Part shown: positions 45,786-54,818 of the stretch, piece after piece
Layout: each line of letters opens with the position of its first letter
How positions within the stretch are numbered: position 1 is the first letter of the stretch
Assembly: GCF_004121075.1 (NCBI RefSeq)
Contig: NZ_RHLN01000015.1
Span: forward strand, 1-64,000
Reading direction: 5' to 3'
Origin: Lutibacter sp. HS1-25
GTDB lineage: Bacteria > Bacteroidota > Bacteroidia > Flavobacteriales > Flavobacteriaceae
DNA: 64,000 nt
The notes under the pieces: model-generated
Seen by the model: the letters and a program-made list of their open reading frames with translations, nothing else
Databases searched by the model: none
Told to the model about the DNA's origin: nothing
Position numbers and translations under genes: made by a program

Positions 45786-46758
45786 GTGTTTTTAATAATT
45801 TTTCAGTTAAACTCCATAAACGTTCGCCATTTTCTGGATTTGAAGCCAATTCATCAACAGGTTTTCTGCTCATTAAAAACAAATAATCAGTTGGCTTTCC
45901 TTCAATAGCTTTTGAAGCTGTCAAATATACAACAGGTGCTGCAGCTTTTTCGGGAGAATTAAAAAAAATTTTAAAAACCAATTTCATAACAGGCTGTACT
46001 AATTTTGGAGCTTCACGCGCAATATTTGAGTTTACAGGGCCTGGACATAAGGCAAAAACAGAATAATTGGTTTTATCAACATTCAATCTTCTTGATAATT
46101 CTTGAGCAAAAGTGGTCATTAATAATTTGTAATAACCATATCTTTCAACTGTTTTAGCCATTTTATGTTCTTGAAATTTACCAAAAGTATCCCATTCAAA
46201 AGCTGTTGGATTTCTATGACTTTCAGAAGAAACAAAAACAATTCTTGGAATGGTATTTCCTTCCGTATTAAAACAATTTTCTTTCAATAAACCATTCACC
46301 AAAACAAATTTTGATAAATAATTTACGGTAAACATTTCATCAAAACCAGCAGAAGTTTTTCGGGCTTCACTTACAACCACAGCAGCATTACAAATTAATA
46401 TATCAATTTTTTTAACCTTTAATTTTACTTCTGTAATTAGTTTTTTTATAGCGTTAAAATCTGATAAATCTACATATAACATTGTTACTTTATTGCTTCC
46501 AGAAGCTTTTTTAACTTCTTCTCCTTTTTCAGGAATACCGCTTCTTACTGCCATTATTACTTCAGCACCCAATGCTGCTAATTGTTTAGCAGTTGCCAAT
46601 CCCAAACCAGAGCTAGAACCTGTAATTAGTACTTTTTTACCTTGTAAATGGTCGTTTTTTGTAAGTGAGCCAACGCTTTCTCTTTTTTTAAATAAATCTA
46701 AAATACCACTTATGGTTGCCTGTAGCGGACTGTTATATTTTTTGGTTGTCTCACTCAT
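45778..46758 (-). CDS. Short-chain dehydrogenase/reductase, long N-terminal type
   Basis: A 326-residue SDR. A 40-residue extension (containing SGILDLFKKRESVGSLT) precedes the cofactor motif TGSSSGLGLATAKQLA. Next come CNAAV (the NAG site), a Ser in FVSSESHR and the catalytic pair in YGYYKLLMTTF (YxxxK). The motif and the arginine in AVRSG suggest NADP. It is closely similar to the SDR at 51852-52877, including the extension, so the two are paralogues. It is the last accessory gene before trmN6, starting on the base where the sulfotransferase gene ends. Confidence 0.87.
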   Translation of the reverse strand: MSETTKKYNSPLQATISGILDLFKKRESVGSLTKNDHLQGKKVLITGSSSGLGLATAKQLAALGAEVIMAVRSGIPEKGEEVKKASGSNKVTMLYVDLSDFNAIKKLITEVKLKVKKIDILICNAAVVVSEARKTSAGFDEMFTVNYLSKFVLVNGLLKENCFNTEGNTIPRIVFVSSESHRNPTAFEWDTFGKFQEHKMAKTVERYGYYKLLMTTFAQELSRRLNVDKTNYSVFALCPGPVNSNIAREAPKLVQPVMKLVFKIFFNSPEKAAAPVVYLTASKAIEGKPTDYLFLMSRKPVDELASNPENGERLWSLTEKLLKTHV

Positions 46759-48008
46759 TAGATGTCTAATTTTTGTTGAAATTGTTCGTATTCTTTTGTG
46801 AATTTTTGAATATAAGCCTTGTCAACACCAAAGTCTGCTAAGTTGTATTGATGAACACCGTATTTCCCTTTCGGGTTTTCGTTGTTAGATTTTTGAAAAA
46901 TAGCTTTTAATTCGGGTGAAATAATTTCGCCTCTATCGGCATAAATTTGTTCAATAGTAGCTAAAGAATCTTTTATCAATGCTTTGTATGAAATGTCTGT
47001 AAATAAGATATTCGGATTATTTTTAGAACGATATTCCAAGGCCTTTTCTAGCATAAATCCATTTTTACGAATCCAATGTTTTGCTACATTTTTTTGGGTA
47101 ACTTCTTTGCTGAACAAAATTCGAGCATATGAAACCATACTTAAAAAAGATGGAATGCATTCTTGTACGTCTCTGTGTGTCCAAATAAATTGCACATCTC
47201 CAAAATATTTTTCAGCCAATTGTAAAAACTCCAAATGATGCGGTGTTTTTAAAACCCATCGTTTTGCAGGTCGCTGCCACTGTAATAATTTTAACAACTT
47301 CACCATATACTCATAGGCAGGTGATTGGTCTGTTTTTTCTAGCCAAGCAGCATAGGTTGGTACATTCATAGTTGCTTCTGTAGTAGTGCTTAAAAATGAA
47401 ACATCTAACAACAACACATCTTCTTCAGGTGCTTCAGATTCTACAGGATGAATGGCAAAAAAACCAGGCGACATATATTTTAAGGCTTCTACGCTTGTTT
47501 TTGCAATTTTTATGCGCTCTTTTCCTGTTTTTGTATCTTCTTTTATGGGTGCAGGATTTAAAGCTTCCCAACTTAAAATAGCTCGGTTATTAGGATCAGC
47601 AGCTAACAATCTTTGCAATTTTGTGGTTCCAGTGCGTTGTAAACCTACAATTACCATACACGGATACAATTCTTGCGCTAAAATTTCAGGGTGTTTTTTA
47701 AAATAAGCTTCGGCTCTTAAGCGCACCGACAATAAATTGATAATGCGTTTGCGTGTAATAAATTGGCCAATTGGATGTAATTGCGCTTCTTCATTAATAG
47801 ATTTCAACATGACCTTTAATGGTTCTTCCCAAAAATCACCAAAATCAGATAATCCCGTAGCTTTTTGAGCTGCTTTTTTTAAGCTCTCAATTTCTAAAGT
47901 AGATTTTGTTCCTAACGGATAGGTCGATTTCCAAATACTGTTGATGGCCGTAAACCAACCAGGCTGCTGTTTGTATTGGTTTGAAGTATATGTGTTTTCT
48001 GCCTTCAT
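46758..48008 (-). CDS. Sulfotransferase-fold (Sulfotransfer_3-like) protein
   Basis: A 416-residue protein with the PAPS 5'-phosphosulfate-binding loop MVIVGLQRTGTTKLQRLLA, then WEALNPAP, the 3'-phosphate-binding region PAKRWVLKTPHHLEFL and FIWTHRDVQECIPSFLSM. The fold indicates transfer of sulfate from PAPS to a hydroxyl, but many bacterial members are unproven and some lack this activity. The ATG at 48008 lies two bases past the stop of the DUF1214 gene. An earlier in-frame ATG at 48029 overlaps that gene. Confidence 0.82.
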   Translation of the reverse strand: MKAENTYTSNQYKQQPGWFTAINSIWKSTYPLGTKSTLEIESLKKAAQKATGLSDFGDFWEEPLKVMLKSINEEAQLHPIGQFITRKRIINLLSVRLRAEAYFKKHPEILAQELYPCMVIVGLQRTGTTKLQRLLAADPNNRAILSWEALNPAPIKEDTKTGKERIKIAKTSVEALKYMSPGFFAIHPVESEAPEEDVLLLDVSFLSTTTEATMNVPTYAAWLEKTDQSPAYEYMVKLLKLLQWQRPAKRWVLKTPHHLEFLQLAEKYFGDVQFIWTHRDVQECIPSFLSMVSYARILFSKEVTQKNVAKHWIRKNGFMLEKALEYRSKNNPNILFTDISYKALIKDSLATIEQIYADRGEIISPELKAIFQKSNNENPKGKYGVHQYNLADFGVDKAYIQKFTKEYEQFQQKLDI

Positions 48009-48010
48009 AA

Positions 48011-49192
48011 TTATTTTAAGCTTTCCCATTTTACAACCTCACAATTGGGTTGAATTTCAGTTCCTACTTTATCCAATCTGTACCAACGCCAACACATGGT
48101 TCCTTCTAAATGATTGCAAGTATTTAGCCAATTTTTTAGACCAGGATTTTTATGTGCAACAATAATTTTTAGATTTCCATCGGGTTCATATTTTGCAGTG
48201 CCTTTGCTAATGCAAATAGTGTGATAACGGTAATCCAAAGATTCCATCCAATAATTGTTTAACTGAAAATTCCAGCTATCACAAACAGGTGGTTGAACTG
48301 TAATAACCAAAGCTTCGTCTTCTTTTAAATTCCAGTAACTATGGTAATAAATAATGTTTGCATCACCACCAGCAGCATTTGAAACTTTTGGGTCGAATTG
48401 TGGTAACTGATTGGGGTGCTTTTTAAAACCATTTACCCAACGTGTAAACAAAATTGGAGCGCCAGCCACAAACATAGCAGCCATTTTTAAACCTTCGTCT
48501 ATCATTTTTGGAGTGATGGCATCAGGTGATTTTCTTCCGTCCAGATTTTCAATTTTTATTTCAGCAGGAACTTCTTCAAAACGATTTAAAAAAGTTTGAC
48601 GAACCATTGCCAAGCCAGTTTCATTTTCAATTTTTAGCCAGTTTTTTCCTTGTTTTTCTTTGCTTAAAATAATCTCAAAACTACCATCTTCTTCCAATAC
48701 CAAATCTTTTCCTTCCAAAGCGCCACAAGGCGATAAACCTCCTGTAGATCCATAATTTCCATTCTGCGTAAAAAAACCAATATAATGTACTGAATTTTTT
48801 TTTCCAGTGATTTTATATTCAAAATTGCCACTAATTTGTGCGTTGAAATAATAATTGTCTGGATTATCGGCTCCCATTTTTACGGTTTCGTGTACCATTC
48901 TTTTAAAAATTGGAAATGATGGGTCTGCATATTCTACAAAAGCTTCTAATGAAACTCGGGTCAATCGGGTTAAATAGCGAATACCTTCAGCTTGATTAAA
49001 TGCATCTTGCGGAGTGCCTGCAGCTTTTAAATTGGTTCCTGCCAATTTAATTTGGTCGCAAAAATCTTCCCAAGATTTTCCAGAAACAATTCGCTGCTTA
49101 TAGATATCATCTTCAGTTTTTCCAGAAATGGTTAGTTTTATTTTTCTGAAAAAATTCGAAACATTTAAAAAGACAAAGAGTAATTTTCGCAT
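48011..49192 (-). CDS. DUF1214-domain protein
   Basis: A 393-residue protein. Residues about 265-385 match DUF1214: VTVQPPVCDSWNFQLNNYW, then YHTICISKGTAKYEPDGN and HKNPGLKNWLNTCNHLEGTMCWRWY. The N-terminal half carries DUF1254/1214-like beta-rich sequence. No signal peptide or known catalytic motif is visible. It is the first gene of the leftward unit with the sulfotransferase and SDR. In Proteobacteria and Actinobacteria, DUF1214 genes are often next to sulfotransferases and SDRs, but no function is established. Confidence 0.75.
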   Translation of the reverse strand: MRKLLFVFLNVSNFFRKIKLTISGKTEDDIYKQRIVSGKSWEDFCDQIKLAGTNLKAAGTPQDAFNQAEGIRYLTRLTRVSLEAFVEYADPSFPIFKRMVHETVKMGADNPDNYYFNAQISGNFEYKITGKKNSVHYIGFFTQNGNYGSTGGLSPCGALEGKDLVLEEDGSFEIILSKEKQGKNWLKIENETGLAMVRQTFLNRFEEVPAEIKIENLDGRKSPDAITPKMIDEGLKMAAMFVAGAPILFTRWVNGFKKHPNQLPQFDPKVSNAAGGDANIIYYHSYWNLKEDEALVITVQPPVCDSWNFQLNNYWMESLDYRYHTICISKGTAKYEPDGNLKIIVAHKNPGLKNWLNTCNHLEGTMCWRWYRLDKVGTEIQPNCEVVKWESLK

Positions 49193-49248
49193 TGGAATAA
49201 AAATGATGTATTTTTAGTTTCATTAAAAGTAAGTAAAATTTGCAAATT

Positions 49249-50067
49249 ATGAGTGATAGCACTTTTAAAAACAACTATGGTTATTGGGTAATTGTGGTAG
49301 GGTCTGCTGAAGGCTTAGGTGAGGCATATACCATTGCTTTGGCTAAAAGAAAAATGAATCTGATTTTGGTAGACAATCAGTTGAATTTACTTGAAGCAAT
49401 TTCAAAAAAAGTTGAAACAGATTTTGGTGTTAAAACTGTAAAACTTTACTTGGATTTAAAAGATGTAAATGCAGTTGAAAAAATGATGTTGGAAATTGAA
49501 AAAGTAGATTGTCGTTTGTTAATTTACAATGCAGCGTACAGTTTGGTGAAACCTTTTTTAAATCATAATGAAGTTGAATTAGACAATTATATTGATGTAA
49601 ATACCCGAACACAACTTAAATTAGCACATCAATTTTCAAAATTATTAATTTGTAAAAAACAAGCTGGGGGTATTTTATTAATGTCGTCTTTGGCAGGTTT
49701 GATTGGAATGCAATTGGTTTCAACCTATGCAGCAACAAAGGCTTTTACTTGGAATTTAGCTGAAGCTTTGCATTACGAATTGAAACCAAAAAATATTAAA
49801 GTTATGGCTTGTATTGCTGGTGCTACAGCAACTCCGGCTTATTTAAAAACAAAGCCTACTTATGGATTTATAAAGCCGCAAATTATGAGCCCAATTGATG
49901 TGGCCGAAAGTGCCTTGCAAAATTTAGGTAAAAAAGCCTTATTAATTCCTGGATTTTCAAACCGATTCAATTACTTTATTTTAACCCGTTTATTGCCTCG
50001 AAAAATGGCTGCTTCAGTAGCCAATAAAACAATGCTTACTATGTTTCAAGAGCAAAGTAACAGTTAA
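49249..50067 (+). CDS. Short-chain dehydrogenase/reductase
   Basis: A 272-residue classical SDR, similar to 3-oxoacyl or 17-beta-hydroxysteroid type enzymes. The cofactor motif is VVGSAEGLGEAYTIALAKR, then YNAAYS, the catalytic Ser in LLMSSLAGLIG and YAATKAF (YxxxK). The ATG at 49249 is preferred over an upstream TTG. It is divergent from the DUF1214 gene across a 56-base gap that must contain both promoters, so the two units are probably co-regulated. The gene converges on the EthD gene, overlapping by 4 bases. Confidence 0.85.
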   Translation: MSDSTFKNNYGYWVIVVGSAEGLGEAYTIALAKRKMNLILVDNQLNLLEAISKKVETDFGVKTVKLYLDLKDVNAVEKMMLEIEKVDCRLLIYNAAYSLVKPFLNHNEVELDNYIDVNTRTQLKLAHQFSKLLICKKQAGGILLMSSLAGLIGMQLVSTYAATKAFTWNLAEALHYELKPKNIKVMACIAGATATPAYLKTKPTYGFIKPQIMSPIDVAESALQNLGKKALLIPGFSNRFNYFILTRLLPRKMAASVANKTMLTMFQEQSNS

Positions 50068-50735
50068 CTTTTAATAATATATTCAGCAGTTAAATAAGTT
50101 TCAATGGTGCCATAATCTATAAATGATTTGGTGTCGGTATATACCAAAATCATATTTGGAATCATTTTTAAAATACCTCCAAAAAACTTGGTTGGATTTA
50201 GCAATTCAGTTTTTGTTTTGCAATGTTCTTCAACAATACCATCCCAATTTTCTTTGTTTTTTGCCCAAGGTTCTTCAACAACATTTCTATTGTAATGCGT
50301 TAGAGGATGAATTTTTAATGAAAGCGGTGTGTGGCTATTGTGCCAACGATTTATAAAAGTGTTGTAATCAATAGATTTTTTTTGGTTGAATAAAGTTAGC
50401 AGGCAAACTCCAGGTGTAGTTTCACCATCAGCCCAATTTTTATCATATGCTACAGGCAAAGCTTCAGTAACTTCAAAAAAACCGGCAAAACCAAGTTCGT
50501 TTTTAAGTTCATTAAATTGGTTATTTTCATTCGATTTTATTGAAATTGAAGCAATTTTATCTTTTTTAAATGGGATGATTGAAATTGAAGGTGGTGCTTC
50601 TTTTGTTAAAACAGCTTTTATTAAAATTGATGGGTATTTTTTGGCCAAACTATTTGTCAATTTTAGTATTCGGTTGTTAAAACCTTTGTAGCTTTCTGTT
50701 TTATCACCTCTTATTAAGCATATTGTTTTTTTCAT
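50064..50735 (-). CDS. EthD-domain (dimeric alpha/beta barrel) protein
   Basis: A 223-residue protein with two ferredoxin-like repeats. The second repeat has the EthD-type FINRWHNSHTPLSLKIHPLTHYNRNVV region (WHNSHTPL is diagnostic). EthD-like proteins occur with oxidative degradation of ethers, polyketides and aromatic compounds, usually as small accessory or decarboxylase-like enzymes. The ATG at 50735 is used. It is the only leftward gene between two rightward SDRs and is divergent from the 3-beta-HSD-like gene. Confidence 0.75.
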   Translation of the reverse strand: MKKTICLIRGDKTESYKGFNNRILKLTNSLAKKYPSILIKAVLTKEAPPSISIIPFKKDKIASISIKSNENNQFNELKNELGFAGFFEVTEALPVAYDKNWADGETTPGVCLLTLFNQKKSIDYNTFINRWHNSHTPLSLKIHPLTHYNRNVVEEPWAKNKENWDGIVEEHCKTKTELLNPTKFFGGILKMIPNMILVYTDTKSFIDYGTIETYLTAEYIIKS

Positions 50736-50810
50736 TTTCAAAACCAATTATAATCACTATTTTAGTACAGCTGATTTAGAGCAAGATACTAAAAAAAGAT
50801 TCATTTTAAT

Positions 50811-51851
50811 ATGGCAAAAAAACAACCTCATATATTTTTAACCGGAGGATCGGGGTTTATAGGAACTAGAATTGTTGAAGAATTATTAGATAAATCTTCA
50901 CCTTTAAAACCATCAAAAATTACCATTTTTGATATTCAGCCATATCAAGGAATTAAAAATGAATTGATTGAGTTTATTCAGGGTTCTGTTTGTGATTTTG
51001 AAGCATTAGAAAAAGCAAGTAAAAATGCCGATGTTGTTATTCACACCGCAGCAATTATAGATTGGGGTACAAAATCTGAACAAGAAGTTTTAAATATCAA
51101 TGTTAATGGTACTAAAAACATGATTAGAGCCTGTAAGTTAAATAATATCAATTATTTGGTTTACACAAGTTCTTTAGATGCAGTTTTTACAGGAACGCCT
51201 TTGGTTGATATTGATGAAAATCAACCGTATCCAAAAACACATCATACGGTTTATTGTGAGTCTAAAAAATTGGGAGAATTGGCTGTTTTAGAAGCGCATT
51301 CAACAACTTTAAAAACCTGTATTTTAAGACCTTCGGATGTTTATGGCGAGGCTGATCCTTATCATATAGACTCGTTAATTGATATGGCTAAAAGCGGGTT
51401 TTATGTGCGTTTGGGTAATGGAAAATCCAATTGTCAGCACGTTTATGTTGGTAATATGGCTTATGCACATGTGTTGGCGGCCAATGCATTGTGGACAAAT
51501 AACAGTAAGGTAGAAAAAGAAATCTACTTTATTACAGACGGAAAAGGTTCTAATTTTTTTAAATTTTTTGATAAAGTTGTGGAAGGTGCAGGTTACAAGA
51601 TTTTTCCAAAAAACGCTTGGATTCCTAAAACATTGGCTTATTCAATTGGAAGTCTTTCTGAAGCCACTGCCATTTTAATGCGACCAATTAAAAAATACAA
51701 CCCTAAATTTAGTCGGTTTGCAGTAATTTATACTTGTACAGATTTTACGTTTTCATCTAAAAAAGCTTCCGAAGATTTCAACTTTCATCCAAAATATTCA
51801 ACTGAAGAAGCACTTCAAAAAACAATTAAATTTTATTCAAAAAACAAATAA
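50811..51851 (+). CDS. 3-beta-hydroxysteroid dehydrogenase/isomerase-like extended SDR
   Basis: A 346-residue extended SDR. The NAD motif is IFLTGGSGFIGTRIVEELL. Further marks are VVIHTAAIIDWG, the Ser in YTSSLDAVF, YCESKKLGE (YxxxK) and RPSDVYGEADPYHID. The family oxidises 3-beta-hydroxysteroids and related sterols, and includes OleD-like and NSDHL-like enzymes, so a hydroxylated polycyclic or long-chain substrate is likely. Its stop is directly followed by the ATG of the next SDR. Confidence 0.85.
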   Translation: MAKKQPHIFLTGGSGFIGTRIVEELLDKSSPLKPSKITIFDIQPYQGIKNELIEFIQGSVCDFEALEKASKNADVVIHTAAIIDWGTKSEQEVLNINVNGTKNMIRACKLNNINYLVYTSSLDAVFTGTPLVDIDENQPYPKTHHTVYCESKKLGELAVLEAHSTTLKTCILRPSDVYGEADPYHIDSLIDMAKSGFYVRLGNGKSNCQHVYVGNMAYAHVLAANALWTNNSKVEKEIYFITDGKGSNFFKFFDKVVEGAGYKIFPKNAWIPKTLAYSIGSLSEATAILMRPIKKYNPKFSRFAVIYTCTDFTFSSKKASEDFNFHPKYSTEEALQKTIKFYSKNK

Positions 51852-52877
51852 ATGGCTCACGGACGTTTTGATAACCCAGTAGTTGCCAGTATGACTGGTA
51901 TTTTAGATATTTTTAGAAAGCAAAAACTATCAGAAAGATTGACAGATAATGATAGGATAGATGGCAAAACTTGTTTGGTTACTGGTGCAAATACAGGTTT
52001 GGGTTTTGCTATTGCAGTAGATTTAGCTAAAAGAGGTGCTAAGGTAATTATGGCTTGTAGAAGTCAAATTCCTGAAGCTGGCGAGAAAGTCAAAAAAATA
52101 TCGGGTTCAGATAATGTAGTGATGAAATATCTTGATTTAAGTAAAATTGATACAATTCATAGTTTTGTAGCCGATTTAAAAAATGAAAACATTACTTTAG
52201 ATTTTACGGTTTTAAATGCAGGAGTGGCTTTGCCTAAAGCAAAAAAAACAGCTTCGGGTTTGGATGAAATATTTTTGGTAAATTATTTATCTAATTTCAT
52301 TTTATTGAATTTATTATTGAACAATGGAATTATTCCAAATTCAACGATTTCAAAAAATAAGAAGTTAGAAGACAAGCCATCAAGAGTTATTTTTATTTCT
52401 TCAGATTCTCATCAAAAATCTTCTTTTATTGACCATGATGAATTTGGTCGTTATTTTGAGTACGGACTTAAAAAAGGGATGAATAATTACAGTTATTACA
52501 AACTGGTTTTAAATACTTTGGCTGTTGAAATTTCAAAAAGAATGAATAAGGATACAGCAAATCCAGATGTTTCATTTAATGTTATTTGCCCTGGACCAGT
52601 AAATACCAATATTGTTAGAGATGCTCCTTGGTTGATTAGAATGCTATTAAAAGGTATTTTTTCAATCTTTTTTCAATCTCCTGAAAAAGCAGCAAAAGCA
52701 GTTTCGTACATTACTATTTCTAATGATTTTGAAGGCAAAACGGCTGCTTATATGCATATGTTTAATCCAAAAGAAATGGATTATAAAATTTATATTCCTG
52801 AAGAAGGAATTAAATTATGGGAGCATTCTGTTGAAGTTTGGAAACGTGTTGATGAAAATGCCGTCTTAAATATTTAA
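51852..52877 (+). CDS. Short-chain dehydrogenase/reductase, paralogue of the SDR at 45.8 kb
   Basis: A 341-residue SDR with the same 40-residue N-terminal extension (TGILDIFRKQKLSERLT). Then follow TGANTGLGFAIAVDLAKRG, LNAGV, a Ser in FISSDSHQK and YSYYKLVLNTL (YxxxK). The C-terminal region shares SPEKAAKAVSYIT with its paralogue's SPEKAAAPVVYLT. It is fused in transcription to the preceding 3-beta-HSD-like gene (zero-base spacing). These two SDRs bound the accessory island on both sides. Confidence 0.87.
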   Translation: MAHGRFDNPVVASMTGILDIFRKQKLSERLTDNDRIDGKTCLVTGANTGLGFAIAVDLAKRGAKVIMACRSQIPEAGEKVKKISGSDNVVMKYLDLSKIDTIHSFVADLKNENITLDFTVLNAGVALPKAKKTASGLDEIFLVNYLSNFILLNLLLNNGIIPNSTISKNKKLEDKPSRVIFISSDSHQKSSFIDHDEFGRYFEYGLKKGMNNYSYYKLVLNTLAVEISKRMNKDTANPDVSFNVICPGPVNTNIVRDAPWLIRMLLKGIFSIFFQSPEKAAKAVSYITISNDFEGKTAAYMHMFNPKEMDYKIYIPEEGIKLWEHSVEVWKRVDENAVLNI

Positions 52878-52956
52878 ACAAAATTTTATAGAAATCAATC
52901 AATTTAAAATTGTAAATTATTGATATGTAGGTTTTTGAAAATTAATTTTAAAGATC

Positions 52957-52971
52957 CGACACAACATGTCG
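52957..52971. promoter_or_regulatory. Small perfect inverted repeat upstream of the SYLF gene
   Basis: CGACA-CAACA-TGTCG, in an otherwise AT-rich spacer 62 bases before the ATG. It could be an operator or a short stem. No regulator is assigned. Confidence 0.3.
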
Positions 52972-53032
52972 TATACTTAATGATCTAAACCCCATAATTT
53001 TACTTTATGTTAAAAACTAATAAAATAAAATT

Positions 53033-53614
53033 ATGAAGACAATTACAAGAAACCTATTTACGCTTATTTTAATAGGTTTTATATCAACATCAATTATTGC
53101 ACAAGAAAAAGAAAAAAAGAATAAGAAAAGTCCTGCTGAAGAAAGAGCTGAAATTGATAAAATGACCAGTAAAGCACTTGCTGAATTATACAAAGTTCAA
53201 CCGCAGGCCAGAAATGAAATTGCAAACTCAAAAGGCTATGCAGTTTTTGGTAACTTTGGTATGAACTTGTTTTTACTATCTACTGCAAATGGCGCTGGGA
53301 AAGCAGTTAGTGGAGGTAAAGCAACATATATGAAAATGTATTCAGCAGGTGTTGGAGTTGGTATAGGTGTTAAAAAATTCAATGGTATTTTTATATTTAA
53401 AACCACAAAAGCATATCAGAATTTTATAGAAGAAGGATGGCAAGGTGGCGGGCAAGCAGATGCTGCTGCAAAAGACAATAAACAAGGAGGGGCAGTTGCT
53501 GGTGCAATTAGTATTTCGCCTGATATTACGTTTTACCAAGTCACCAATAAAGGGTTAGCGGCTCAAGCTACAATCCAAGGAACTAAATATTGGAAAGACA
53601 AAGATTTGAACTAA
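53033..53614 (+). CDS. Exported SYLF-domain (Ysc84-type) lipid-binding protein
   Basis: A 193-residue protein with a signal peptide (about 1-24, cleavage after IIA). A lysine- and glutamate-rich linker and a SYLF-like domain follow: AVFGNFGMNLFLLSTANGAGKAV, then YSAGVGVGIGVKKFNGIFIF and a final glycine-rich ISISPDITFYQVTNKG. SYLF proteins bind phospholipids. In Bacteroidetes they are periplasmic or outer-membrane associated, with unknown roles. It is monocistronic with a strong terminator. Confidence 0.75.
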   Translation: MKTITRNLFTLILIGFISTSIIAQEKEKKNKKSPAEERAEIDKMTSKALAELYKVQPQARNEIANSKGYAVFGNFGMNLFLLSTANGAGKAVSGGKATYMKMYSAGVGVGIGVKKFNGIFIFKTTKAYQNFIEEGWQGGGQADAAAKDNKQGGAVAGAISISPDITFYQVTNKGLAAQATIQGTKYWKDKDLN

Positions 53615-53637
53615 AAATAGTTTTAATTGATTTATTA

Positions 53638-53683
53638 TAGATTCTTAAATATAAATTTTTATATTTAAGAATCTATTTTTTTT
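53638..53683 (+). terminator. Terminator after the SYLF gene
   Basis: A perfect 15-bp stem (TAGATTCTTAAATAT/ATATTTAAGAATCTA), 8-base loop, then nine T. Very strong by form. Confidence 0.92.
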
Positions 53684-53747
53684 TAAATAGTTTGATTATG
53701 AAGTATATTTAAGATTAAATTAGTGCTTTAAAATAAACATCTTTTTT

Positions 53748-54791
53748 TTGAAAAATAAATATGTCATAATTATTATTCTTTTTGTAGTGACGCTAATTTC
53801 TATGTCAAAAATTAGTGCGCAAAAAACTGATACCATTTATCATATAAACGGAAACATTTTAACGGGAGACTTTAAAAGTTTAGTCTATGGTGTTGTAATT
53901 TGGAAAATGGAGGGTATGGGAACTATAAATTTAGAAGAGGTTAAAATTAATACCATTATTTCAACAAAAGAATTTGAAATAAAACTGAAAAATGACCATA
54001 TTTATTTTGGTTCTTTTGGTGCATCTAAAACCAAAAGAACAACTTATATTATAGATGGCGACAAAAAGACACTTGTAAAGATTGATGATATTATTGAAGC
54101 GTATCCTATTAAAAACAATTTTTGGAGTAAAACAAGTGGTAATTTTAGTTTGGGTTTTAACTATTCAAAAGGGAGTGGTGTAGCAACTTTGGCATTTTCG
54201 GGTAATCTTAATTATAGAAAAGAAAAAAGTTTTTATAGTTTTAATTGGGATGACAATAATACTTATCAGGGTGATACCTTAAATTCAAGCTACACAAATT
54301 TTAATCTTACTTGGCAACGTTTATTAAATAATGGATTTTCTACGCAGGCAATTATTGGTGGAGGTCAAAATACCGAATTAGGAACTAAATTTCGCTGGGA
54401 GCTCGATTTGATGGGTGTTAAAGATATTTCTTATAATAGTTGGAACCGGCTATATGCTGGTACTGGATTAAGTATTACCAGGGAAAAATCTTATGGAAAT
54501 GATGGTACACAAGACGATATTGCCGGAATATTTCAGTTGGTTTGGAAAGTGTATAAATTTACCAGTCCAAAAATATGGGTAGACACAAGTATAACATACT
54601 TACCTTATTTTACTGATGGAGGCAGGTATAGAGCTTCTTTTAATTTAAATCCGAAAGTGAGTGTTTTTAGTGATAATTTTAAAGTTGGATTTAATTTTTA
54701 TTTCAATTACGATAGTGACCCACCTTCAATTGAGGCTTTCTCTACAAATGATTACGGCTTAAATTTACAATTGACTTATTATTTGCATTAG
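53748..54791 (+). CDS. DUF481-like outer membrane protein
   Basis: A 347-residue exported protein. The signal peptide is MKNKYVIIIILFVVTLISMS, ending before SAQ, and the start is TTG at 53748. The next in-frame ATG would cut the signal peptide in half. The N-terminal part (about 28-120) has short beta repeats (HINGNILTGDF, LKNDHIYFGSF). Residues about 125-347 are an alternating-polarity, aromatic-rich beta barrel ending in LTYYLH, typical of DUF481. A porin-like or scaffold role in the outer membrane is expected; the substrate is unknown. Confidence 0.78.
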   Translation: MKNKYVIIIILFVVTLISMSKISAQKTDTIYHINGNILTGDFKSLVYGVVIWKMEGMGTINLEEVKINTIISTKEFEIKLKNDHIYFGSFGASKTKRTTYIIDGDKKTLVKIDDIIEAYPIKNNFWSKTSGNFSLGFNYSKGSGVATLAFSGNLNYRKEKSFYSFNWDDNNTYQGDTLNSSYTNFNLTWQRLLNNGFSTQAIIGGGQNTELGTKFRWELDLMGVKDISYNSWNRLYAGTGLSITREKSYGNDGTQDDIAGIFQLVWKVYKFTSPKIWVDTSITYLPYFTDGGRYRASFNLNPKVSVFSDNFKVGFNFYFNYDSDPPSIEAFSTNDYGLNLQLTYYLH

Positions 54792-54818
54792 TTTGTAAAT
54801 ATTAAAGATAAATTTAAA

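Noticed and set aside
45069-52877. Mobile genetic element carrying the accessory island
   Set aside because: No integrase, transposase, terminal repeats, tRNA gene or base-composition shift was seen at either edge, so recent transfer is not supported by the sequence.
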